DNA of 64,000 nucleotides. Origin: Podocnemis expansa (Eukaryota > Chordata > Testudines > Podocnemididae). The DNA is taken from the NCBI GenBank assembly GCA_007922195.1, contig ML682091.1:1050718-1114717 (forward strand), read 5' to 3'. The notes under the pieces were generated by a model. It was not told the DNA's origin. It made no database searches and saw only the letters and a list, made by a program, of their open reading frames with translations. Shown here one piece after another: positions 45,991 through 54,839 of the stretch; position 1 is the stretch's first letter; each line of letters starts with the position of its first letter. The position numbers and the translations under genes were made by a program.

Positions 45991-46839
45991 TAGTGCAAGT
46001 CAAAAAATGCTGGATTGAGTTGTGAGCATTATAAGACAGTTAAAGCTGGGATTAGTAAAGAGTTAGGTACTCTGAGGTGCAGGGGAGATGTGGGCAAAGG
46101 GATCTGGCAGAAAAGTGATCTGTCACATAGAGAAAGCTGACTCACTGCATGCTCATGGTGGGCAAGGAATGGGGACAGAAAGAAAATTGTGAAGACCCCA
46201 GGGTATTTCTGGCAGTTTTGGTTCCAAGCTCTGCTGGGGGCTGAGACGCTAAGAGCTAAGACTCGGGGTACGAGGCAGCCCTGTGTGTTGTGTGTGTGTC
46301 TCAGGCTGGGATAGCTGCGATCAGTTCTTAAGGTGTTTTGCTGCAGCGCCTGGTTCCTGTTTTTCCTGCTTGCCCTGGTGGGTGTGCAGATCAGTGACGC
46401 TCTTACTTGGACCCTTAAACCTGCTGCAGGTTCTCCCCAGCCACAATATCTGGGCATCTGTGAGACTCTGGAACAAAAAGATCAGAGGTTCCAGACAGGT
46501 TCCTAAAGCTTAATTCACTCTGGTGAACTACAGGGCAAAGGTAGATGCCTCAGCTCCAAACTGAGTCCATGAAACCTACAAGAATTATCACCCTTGGGAC
46601 GGGCGTTACAACCCCACTACACAGATGCACAGAGGATGGGAGTGTTACTGCAGCCGTTAGTGCTGTTAATCATAAGCATTCAGAAATGTGTCAGGACTCA
46701 AAAAATGGAGATTTAAAAATCCTTTTATTTTTTCTTCTAACTTCTGGTTTTTGAGGCTTTTTCATAGAACTAACTCATATGTTTCAGCTTTTCTTCACAG
46801 CCATGAAAGCTAGAAATTAGGCCCTTGTCCACACTAGAA

Positions 46840-47030
46840 AAATAAACAAGGAGTCCAGTGGCACTTAAAGGCTAACAAATGTATTTATTGCATGAGCTTT
46901 CATGAGAGAAAATCCCACTTTGTCAGAGGCTTTGAATATGGGGGAACTTAACAGAATGGGAGGAAAATAAATGCAGGGAAGTGTAAGTCATGGGATCAGG
47001 TCACACTGTAATAGCAAATCAAAGTAGTTC
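46840..47030 (-). mobile_element. PLE terminal arm
   Basis: AACAAGGAGTCCAGTGGCAC, TTTATTGCATGAGCTTTCAT, TTTGTCAGAGGC, GGGGGAACTTAACAGAATGG in the inverted-arm order. A diverged copy of the 45531 arm. Confidence 0.75.
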
Positions 47031-47139
47031 CCTACAGTGTTTATTTTCAGTAGAAGGAATTACTTTCCATGATGCTGCATTTAACTGACCTCGAAGGGAC
47101 AGGGTGCACATCAGCCAAGTGAGGCTGACATTTTTCTTG

Positions 47140-47270
47140 TTCCAAAGGGGCGCCGTGTTACTTGGTTCAGTAAAACAAACAAGGAGTCCTGTAGCACTTA
47201 AAGACTAACAAATCTCACTTCTTCAGACAGTTTGAAGATCTTGGGAGAACTTACAGAATGGGAGGAATTC
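47140..47270 (-). mobile_element. PLE terminal arm fragment
   Basis: TTCCAAAGGGGCGCCGTGTT, AACAAGGAGTCCTGTAGCAC, CTTCAGACAGTTTGAAGATC and GGGAGAACTTACAGAATGGG. Internally deleted relative to other arms. Confidence 0.7.
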
Positions 47271-47747
47271 ATTTGTAAATTTGACTGTGTTGCTTCAGGG
47301 CTAAAGAAGAACTTTGGATTTTCTCATTACAACTGTGATTTGACCTCATCTTTTTCTATGTGCTGTCCCCCAGTGTCTGAATCTTAACAACTGAGCCTGG
47401 ATTCTCAAGTTCCTTCCAAGAACCGCACCGGGGCCTAACAGTACAAATGAGTTGTTTTTCTGCTGTGTTAATAACATACACTCATTTATAGAACTACACT
47501 AATGAAATAATTCCCAAAACCATGCAGTGCATCTATTAGCAGAGTTACTCTGCTTCCTTCTGCAGTTTCCTATTTCTTTAAATGAATCTTTTTAAATAGC
47601 TGCTTCATATTTACAAATTGCTGTTCTTAATGATGACTGTTTAATTCACTGTAATAACCCGACCCTCTTCATCAAATTCACCTTTCAGCACCTCACAATC
47701 TTAATATGGCACTTTTTCTGCCTCCTGAGGAAAGCCTGGCACTCTAT

Positions 47748-47904
47748 CTCATATACAGAGTTTGATCTTTCTGATGGGTCACTCTTTCATTCCTATGTAT
47801 TAGTACATCAGGCTGCTAATTTTTTATACTCTTCTGATTGGTCGTTTTTAGGGACCAATCACAGGCATTGAACTGAAGCTGGACCTGTTCGAGAACCTGC
47901 ACTG
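47748..47904 (-). promoter_or_regulatory. CCAAT/octamer-like module, inverted copy D
   Basis: Read on the minus strand: GCAGGTTCTCGAACAGGTCC, GTGATTGGTCC, CGACCAATCAGAAGAGTATA, then CCATCAGAAAGATCAAAC and CTGTATATGAGA. This is the same order as modules A-C. It abuts the start of duplication copy B at about 47905, so the two point away from each other. Confidence 0.4.
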
Positions 47905-48359
47905 ATATCTCTTTTAAGACTAGTGACGATCCAGGGCTGTCAAGTGGAGCCATCACCAGACAAATGACACCATTGACATGTTAAAATGATCACTCTGAAA
48001 TGTTTGCCTTTATTTTTGGTAGTTTAATGACTCCTTGTGTTATTTCAGGACATAGAATTGGGCACTTCTGTGATCTTAAAGCTCTGCAACAACAATCAAA
48101 AGTGTAGAACAAAATCCAGCGATACATTTGTGATGGAGTCATTGAAATGTAACAGCACTCATGTCAATTTTATTCAGCCTCATCATCCTCTTGTTCATTA
48201 TTATAAATCCACTAAGTGACACCCAGCTATTCCACACTGCTCAGACTAGAGGGCTGTTTTGTTGACTCTGACTATTAGGCCACACTGCCTTGCTGAGAGG
48301 ACTGCTTTAATGACTTTGACCCCCAGGCCATGTAGCTCTGAACAGAAGCACCATCTTGA

Positions 48360-48530
48360 TGAACAAGGAATCCTGTGGCACTTAAAGACTAACAAATTTA
48401 TTTATGGTGTGAGCTTTCGTGGGAGAAAATCCCATCTTCAAAGCATCTGACAAAGTAGGATTTTCTCCCACAAAAGCTCACGCAATAAATAAATTTAAGT
48501 CTTTAAGTGGTACAGAACTCCTTGTTTGTA
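48360..48530. mobile_element. PLE arm pair, foldback
   Basis: ACAAGGAATCCTGTGGCACT..GTGAGCTTTCGTGGG at the left is mirrored by CCCACAAAAGCTCACGC..AGAACTCCTTGTTTGT at the right. About 80-bp arms meet at CCATCTTCAAAGCATC. It contains no coding sequence. Confidence 0.8.
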
Positions 48531-48602
48531 TTAATGCCCTGGAGAGTTATTGAGTCTGCTAAGTTGTTACAGCTGCTCAGTCTGCTATTCTTGGAGACTC
48601 AG

Positions 48603-48839
48603 GCTATGTTCACACACAGAGGGATTATTTCGAAACAAGAGGTTTCGAAACAAGCTGTTTTGAAATAAAGGGTTATTTCAAAACACCTTATTTTGAAAAA
48701 CAAAAAAAGTGTTTTCAAAAGAAGGGAGCAAAATAGCATGTCCACAGTGTGAACATGCTATTTCGCTCAGGGAGGGGACTGCAGGCACCCGCGGGAAACA
48801 ACTTGTATCGAAATAACCCCATGTGTGTGAACGTAGCCC
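48603..48839. mobile_element. TTTCGAAAYAA MITE, copy 5
   Basis: Inverted ends GGCTATGTTCACACACAG and GTGTGTGAACGTAGCCC. The body has TTATTTCGAAACAAG-type palindromes and a small GC-rich core (AGGGAGGGGACTGCAGGCAC). 237 bp. Confidence 0.88.
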
Positions 48840-49268
48840 TAGAGGGAGTGAGGACACTGCTCATTAGGCCTCGGCCTGTGCAGCTGCATTTAAAAAACAT
48901 GCCCAAGACTCTGTTAGGTTGTTTTATTTTGCTTGTGCTGGGAAATTCACAAATGAAAGTGACATTCTGAATGCCTCTGAACCAGAGGGAAAGATTCAAA
49001 ATCCAACTTGTTCTAAGAGGAAGGTTGGAGCCGTGACATGACATAATAATGTTAAGGTCACAGAAATATGTGATATTTTCACCTTTAAAATAATAAAGAG
49101 ATTTGTGAGGGGCTATGGCTAGAAATCCAAGATTGCTCCTAGGAAATTACACCTGAAAAAAAATCAAAAGGGGTCCCTGGCATTAAAGTGACCAATATCA
49201 AGGAGGCAGGCTAGGGTGATGTAAAGGCCACTCCTGAAGGGCAGGGATATCTGTCACATAAGTACAAG

Positions 49269-49650
49269 TTCTCAAACAGGTCCAGGTCTTGGTCAGTGGC
49301 TCTGACTGGTCCATTAAATCAACCAATCAGAAGAGTTTAAGATTAGCGGACTCAATATGCTAATAGATAGGCTTGAAAGAGTAACCAATCAGAAAAGTCA
49401 ATTTCAAAAGGGATAGCCGTGTTAGTCTAGTCCAGTAAAAAACAACAAGGAGTTGTGTGGTACTTTCAGACTAACAGATTTATTTTTTGCATGAGCTTTC
49501 GTGGGAGAAGATCCCACTTCCTCAGATGCTTCAAAGATCATCTGCCACACAGGAAGATCCCACTTCCTCAGATGCTTCGAAGATCATCTGCCACACAGCT
49601 CCTTGTTGTTTTTCAATCAGAAAAGGTCAAAATCTATATATAAGGAAGAC
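49269..49650 (+). promoter_or_regulatory. CCAAT/octamer/TATA-like module, copy B, split by a PLE insertion
   Basis: AGTTCTCAAACAGGTCCAGG, AACCAATCAGAAGAGTTTAA, ATATGCTAATAGATAGG, ACCAATCAGAAAAGTCAA, then (after the insertion 49402-49613) a duplicated CAATCAGAAAAGGTCAAAAT and CTATATATAAGG. Before insertion, CCAAT and the TATA-like box lay about 20 bp apart, a normal Pol II layout. No downstream exon was recognised. Confidence 0.45.
49402..49613. mobile_element. PLE insertion with long TSD and internal duplication
   Basis: A near-complete left arm (GATAGCCGTGTTAGTCTAGT..GCATGAGCTTTCGTGGG) is followed by a twice-repeated block built on CCCACTTCCTCAGATGCTTC and AAGATCATCTGCCACACAG, ending CTCCTTGTTGTTT. 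Flanks CAATCAGAAAAGTCAA (49386-49401) and CAATCAGAAAAGGTCAA (49614-49630) are a 16-17-bp TSD of the promoter-like module. Confidence 0.85.
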
Positions 49651-49744
49651 TGGGCAATGAACCTAGCCTACAGATAATCTAACTTGATAATGTCAGTTAG
49701 AAGTTTTTGAATTCATTTTACTTGTGTTATTTAGCTTTCTGTTT

Positions 49745-49835
49745 TCAAGCATCTAAGTAGGATTTTTCTCCCACAAAAAATCTCATGTGATGAAAAGATT
49801 TGTTAGTTTTTAAAAATGTTACTAGCTTCTTGTTT
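49745..49835 (+). mobile_element. PLE terminal fragment
   Basis: AAGTAGGATTTTTCTCCCAC, GATTTGTTAGTTTTTAAAAA and TTCTTGTTTAGG follow the right-arm order. Strongly diverged. Confidence 0.55.
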
Positions 49836-49889
49836 AGGTTTCATTTATTGTAAGCGAAATCTATTAACTTGAATAGTTGTTGGGTGCAA

Positions 49890-50350
49890 TAGGCAAATCC
49901 AAGATGACACTTGTAGGACTTAGACCTGAAAAAATCACAATGGTCATCATAAAATACTGTTAAAGAAATAAGGAGTTCTGTGGTACTTAAAAACTAATAA
50001 TTTTTTTTATTGCATCAGCTTCCTAGGGAGAGTTCTCCCACTTAGCCAGATACTTTAACTATCACAGGGCTCCTTGTTTGTTTTACTGAACTAGACTAAC
50101 ACAGCTTCCACTTTGGAAATTAAAATAATGGGACCAGCAGCAAGTCAGCACATGGGGATGATATTAGGGTCAGTCATGGTGTAAGTGCAGGTTCTCACAC
50201 AGGTCCAGCTCATGTTCAGTGGCTGTGATTGGTCTAAAAACAATCAGAAGAGTTTAAAATTAGTGCACTCTATATGCTAATAGAGAGGATTGAGAGAGCA
50301 ACCAATCAGAAAAGGTCAAAAATCTCTATTGTTGGCAGAGTGAGATCTGG
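49890..50350 (+). repeat. Local duplication unit, partial copy C with module
   Basis: CAAATCCAAGATGACACTTG and CCTGAAAAAATCACAA match the 45150 and 49120 regions of copies A and B. A PLE arm pair (49965-50120) interrupts it. It continues with CAGCAAGTCAGCA..GGGGATGATATTAGGGTCA and the module: GCAGGTTCTCACACAGGTCC, GTGATTGGTCT, CAATCAGAAGAGTTTAAAAT, TATATGCTAATAGAG, ACCAATCAGAAAAGGTCAAA. It lies about 500 bp upstream of the broken PRY-SPRY exon on the same strand. Confidence 0.65.
49965..50120. mobile_element. PLE arm pair
   Basis: AAGGAGTTCTGTGGTACTTA..ATTGCATCAGCTTCCTAGGG followed by CTCCTTGTTTGTTTTACTGA and ACTAGACTAACACAGCTTCC. Opposite arms joined at a deletion near 50050. Confidence 0.7.
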
Positions 50351-50860
50351 TTTAGTGAGTAAGTAAGAAGTGTTGCAGCTAGCAGTTCTGTCACTTGCAT
50401 GAGTAGCTGGACTGTAAAGGCTGATGTTATAGAGAAAGGTTGGGTGGTTACAGTGTCTCAAACAATCACTCCCAGTATCAGTCACTAAAAAATATTAAGT
50501 CTAACAAAACAGGAGAAACCACTGAAGGAGGAGAGAGACAGAAACATGCCAGTCAATGGAGGAGTGCACCTGTTATCAAGGCGAACTTCCCTGGCTTCTA
50601 CAGCACTCTAGTGAAGATAACTTGCAAAATGCTCTCAATATGTAGCTGTGTTTCTTTATTCAGAAATTGGCCTGACCGCCAGGGCTCCCTCCCCACCCCA
50701 TCTGTCCATCATTCCCTCAGGTTCACTGCCCATGGGCAGACGGGCCCAGACTCCCCTTAAGGGGCAAATCTAACCCCCCACCCTGCAGCCATTAACAGGA
50801 CACAGGCTAATTTCCCTTTGATTCCCCTGCCCAGCCCTGACTTGGTGACTCTCTCCCCAG

Positions 50861-51402
50861 GGGATGTGACTCTGGATCCAGACACAGCTCAGCCCGACCT
50901 TATCCTGTCTGAGGATCGGAAATGTGTGAGAACGAGGACACGCACCAGGATCTGCCAGACAAGCTTGAGAGATTTATAATCACCCTGAAGTTCTGGGCGC
51001 TGAGATGTTCAGGAGGAAGCGTTAGTGGGAGGTGGAGGTGGGAGACAAGACTAGGTGGGACCTGGGTGTCTGTTGGAAATCTGTGAGCAGGAAGGGGACG
51101 GCCACCCCCCTCACCTGGAAATGGATACTGGGTTATGTCACTTTGCAATGGGAAATATGAGGCCCTCACCTCCCAGAGGACCCCCTCCCTGTAAGTGTCA
51201 GGCCCAGCCAGGTGAGGATTTTCCTGTACTATGAGGCTGGCGAGGTCTCATTTTACAATTTCCCTGCTCTTCACTTTCACTGACACCTTCTCCAGAACCC
51301 TCTGCCCTTATTTCTTCACTGGTCTCAATGCTGGGAGTGAAAGTGCAGGTCCCCGGATCATCTGCCCAATCCCACCCCAGGTCAGAGGGAATATCCGTCC
51401 CT
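50861..51402 (+). pseudogene. PRY-SPRY (B30.2) exon, broken
   Basis: A relic of the last exon of a TRIM or butyrophilin-like gene. The exon keeps its acceptor (GTGACTCTCTCCCCAG) and begins with codons for GDVTLDPDTAQPDLILSEDR, the PRY start. It is broken by a frameshift shortly after (near 50935). A stop replaces the Tyr of the RYWEVE motif (TAG at about 51028-51030). Later text still aligns with the intact minus-strand exon at 57132-57727: a GTGGGACCTGGGTGTCTGTT block for the 'TLGVC' segment, TTCCTGTACTATGAGGCTGG for the F-L-D/Y-x-E-A-G motif, GTCTCATTTTACAATTTCCC for VSFYN, and CTGACACCTTCTCC. It runs opposite to that exon 6 kb away, so the two are an inverted pair of paralogues. Confidence 0.85.
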
Positions 51403-53700
51403 AACAACAACACCCACCCACAGCAGAGACTGCCCCCTCAGCACTGACCAGCTCTGGCCTGTTCCCAGGGGAGGGTCTAAAGGGCATCACCTGCCACCTG
51501 CCAGCCCCCCCCCCCCACCCCCCCAGCTTGCAGCACCTGGGGAGGGAGAAGGGGGCTGGTGGGGCCAGGTGTGTATGAGCTGGGTGGGAAAATGTGAGGG
51601 GTGGAAAGGGAAGGGGGTGGTGTGGGGAGGGGGCTGCAGCAGCAGGAAGGGAAGAGTCAAGCTGGTGTGAGGAAGACTTGGGGGGGGGGTGTAATGAGGG
51701 AGGAGGGGAGAGAGCCCCAGGAGGAAGATCCTCTGGCAGAAAAGAGGGGGTGAGGGGAGCAGCCCAGTGAGTGGGATGGGGCCAGTGAGGGAGGGGAACG
51801 TCCTGGCATTTCCCACTCTGGGGAGTTTCTCTCTGCCCATGGAGGGGAATGAAACAGTCACAGGGGCAGAGGTAAAAGTGCCAGAGCCCTGCGGTATGGG
51901 CCACTCTGCACTGCAGCCTCCATTTGTGGGGTGAGCTGGCCCCAGGGCAGTGGATGGAGGGTAGGGAGTGGGGAGAGGATTCATTGTGGCATTCAAGCAA
52001 TCTAAAATATTTCTCCTTGCAAAATAATGGCTAAACTGTGAGATGGGGCTGGTCAGTTTCAATGTGCATGTGTCAAACAACACAGTTACCCCACATGTAC
52101 AGCTGTTCTCTATCTCCTTATTGTCTTGACTGTTTTTTTCTGCTATGGGGGGCACTTGCACCTTCTTCCCGCAGCACTCCCCTTTGCATCGTAACAGGTG
52201 AAAAAAAAAGAAGAGACAGAATGAATCAAGGAAAATAGTTCAAATAATTCACACCAGATAATATAATAGTACTCCTACAACTTCTGGTAGAATTAATTCA
52301 TGTGATATTCAGTTTTCTAGCTACATGTGATCGGTAATTGAAATATGACACCCTCGTCTTGAACTTCGCACAGCAATAACAAAACAGGGTACCCAACTCC
52401 AAATGCTATTTTCCTGTATTTAGAAATCTCTTCTACTGTACCCTTTCTGAATTGTTTTTCTTCAGAAGAAATATCTGCAGACAATACACTTGTCACTGAT
52501 TTGAGATCTTATTGTGTCAGCATAATGAATCCAGATAGTGAGAACAGTTAGCCTGGCTAATCTTTGAACTTCCTCTGTTGATTTCTACTATCATGGAGAT
52601 GTGACCAGAAATTAAAATATTCCTAATTCAGTGACAGCGAAAGCATGAGAACCTAATGTATTAAACCTTAAGAAGAAGAGCTAGGAGAAGTATATGGGTC
52701 TAAAATTAGCCTTATTGTTTGGAAGGCGGTATCCAGTTGTAATTCTCTCTTGCCCCACTTTCCAACAACATGAAAATCTTTGAACCTGGTTTGGAGAGAC
52801 ACCTATGGTCATAGTCATATTTCTCTTTGAAAATATTATGGCAAGGGAAAAGTGCTTACAATTTCACACCACATTTCAAAACATCTTTCTTTGCAATATC
52901 AATTTTGACTTTGAATTTCAATAGAAATGAAACATTTGTAGATTTTGTTTTATTTCTTTACATACATTTCTTTTGACATTCTGGGCTGATGCTATCTCAA
53001 TGGCAGCGTCCATTTTGTGTTGATTCTTCCTTCTTGATGTCCACCTTTAGGACTGCTATGGAACTGCCGGGACAGTTCTAGGGCATGTTTCAAAGTGTGC
53101 ACTTTTCCCCTTTGTAACATGCTGACAGTGTCACACACTACAGGCCAGACTCTGACCTCCATTACCTGTGGAGCCAATGGGGCTGGGTCCAAGGGGTCAG
53201 CAGCTGTAATTGCTGCTTTCTTCACAGCATGCAGGCAGAGGCCAGGCTTTAGTGGCTGAAGAGAGGAAGGTTTCCTGGACCCATGAACAAAAGGACGTGA
53301 CAGGGTGGAGCTGGGCTAACACAGAGCGAGGTCACTGGCAGGGGTTTGGAGCCCCCAGGTGAATGTGGCCCTGTGCTGGGGATGGCTCAGGTAGATGGAT
53401 GATGGGCTGCTTTATTCCACGGCCACATGCTCATGGCCCCTTGTATCACTCCCCACAGATCTTTAGTGAGTGACTCCCCCTCATTCTGCCCTTCCCACTG
53501 AGTGAGAGAGCAGGGCAGTTATTAACTTTATTGCTCACCCCACCACACAATTTACACCTTTCACACCCGAGCTGGATTGGGCCAGTGGGTTCTGCTCACA
53601 CTTGTGCCAGTTTTCCTTGGCCGTGTATGTTTTGATAGGGGAAATCTTCTGGCCACAGCTTATGCCATGCAGCCAGCATGGCCCTCCTTAAGTGTTCAGC
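51403..53700. other. Spacer, GC-rich then AT-rich
   Basis: 51480-51960 is purine-rich on the plus strand (antisense frames are Pro/Ser/Leu-rich artefacts). 52000-53000 is AT-rich. I see no exon or bounded repeat. A C-run lies at about 51507-51524. Confidence 0.4.
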
Positions 53701-53799
53701 CTCACTAGCAAGGCCCTGAAATCATGGGATGGCTCCTAATCCTGAGATTTGCAAAAAAGCTAAATCCCAGCAAGTGTGAGGGGCTTGATGTTTGCAGCC

Positions 53800-54000
53800 T
53801 GATTTCTGGGCAGCCTCCTCGATGGGAACCATTGTGAGAGTGTGGTGAGCCCTGTCCCACACCAGACAGGTGAGTGGGGTGGGGGGTTGATCCTCCTCAG
53901 AGAAGACTTTCAGAGCCTCATGATCACACTCTCTCCTCTCCTCAGGCTCTGTCATGGCCTGGAGCCTCTGCTGTCTCACTAACTCACTAGGTGGGTAACA
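53800..54000 (-). pseudogene. TRIM B-box region, degraded
   Basis: Inside a minus-strand open frame (53722-54237) the segment VRQQRLQAMTEPEERREC, then HEALKVFSEEDQ, then LTCLVWDRAHHTLTMVPIEE followed by AAQ follows the TRIM linker and B-box 2 consensus, which normally reads 'C..H.EALKLFC.EDQ..IC.VCDRSR.H..HTVVPIEEAAQ'. Zinc ligands are damaged: the cysteine after the F is Ser and the second Cys of the CxxC is Trp, so the box cannot bind zinc normally. No RING motif was found upstream in the frame. It sits 3 kb downstream (in its own direction) of the intact PRY-SPRY exon, the wrong order for one gene, so it belongs to another broken TRIM copy. Confidence 0.65.
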
Positions 54001-54637
54001 CTGAGAAGAAAGGAGTGGTGTAAAAGGCTGAGCGAGGTGCTGGAAGGGGTCCATGTAACTGCTGCTCTGCTGCGATGAACCTGGAGAAAGAAGGTTAATA
54101 AAGACACTTGATGGAGGAACCCTGGTGGATGGTGGGTGCTGCCCAAAGCCCAGACAGGTGCCAGGAGCTGAGGGGGAACCCCATTCACAATCCAGTCCAG
54201 TGAACATCATCTGTGTTGGTTTTATGGCATTAAACACTGTTTGTTAGTGACAACACGCTGTCTTTTCAGACAGCAAAAACTAATTTGAACATTAACCTAC
54301 TTACCAGCACATTTCCCCCTGCAATAACAGAGTAAGACTGAATGAGAAATATTACCCACGATATCTGTGGGAAATGGGGAGAGGAACATGGGTGTTTTTG
54401 AAAGAAATTTTATAGAAAAAGATATCTATAGCCTAACCTGTCACTGTGAGAAATACTGGCAGTAAGATATAGATTCTCCAGCTCATGCCAGCTAGAATCC
54501 AGCAAACTTCATGAAAACCCAAATGAATCCATCACAGCATTATCTGGGATGCTTATTTTCGAACAGTCAAGGAAAGGAGAGGGCGCTCTGCCATGAATTA
54601 ATGGAGCTTCGAAATTCCATTAGAGTGAAAGTGTTCA

Positions 54638-54832
54638 TAGTGAGAAGAAATCCTGTGGAACTTAAAGACTAACAAATTTATTTACCGCATGAGCTTTCAT
54701 GGGAGAAAATCCTACTTCATTTCTCCAATGAAACCTAGTGCAAGAAATAAATATGTTGGTCTTTACAAGTGCCACAGGATTTCTTGGGTCGTTTGCTGAC
54801 TAAACTAACACAGCTACTCCTTTGGATAGTGT
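54638..54832. mobile_element. PLE arm pair
   Basis: Left GAAATCCTGTGGAACTTAAA..GCATGAGCTTTCATGGG against right AAATATGTTGGTCTTTACAA..GCCACAGGATTTCTTGG and ACTAAACTAACACAGCTACT. Arms of opposite orientation with no coding sequence between. Confidence 0.75.
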
Positions 54833-54839
54833 ATCAATG

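Larger units (their letters stand above)
47905..49660 (+). repeat. Local duplication unit, copy B
   Basis: Homologous to copy A by the blocks listed there. It carries its own later insertions: a PLE foldback (48360-48530), a MITE (48603-48839) and a PLE arm pair (49402-49613). The homology to copy A ends close to the TATA-like box near 49640. Confidence 0.8.

Noticed and set aside
43205..48219. Similar short frames at 43205-43489 and 48037-48219 preceded by TTATTTCAG
   Set aside because: They looked like a duplicated exon with an acceptor, but the frame is not conserved between copies downstream and no domain is recognisable.
45311..50350. Replication-dependent histone gene promoters
   Set aside because: CCAAT and octamer-like boxes suggested histones, but no histone fold codons or 3' stem-loop were found downstream of any module.
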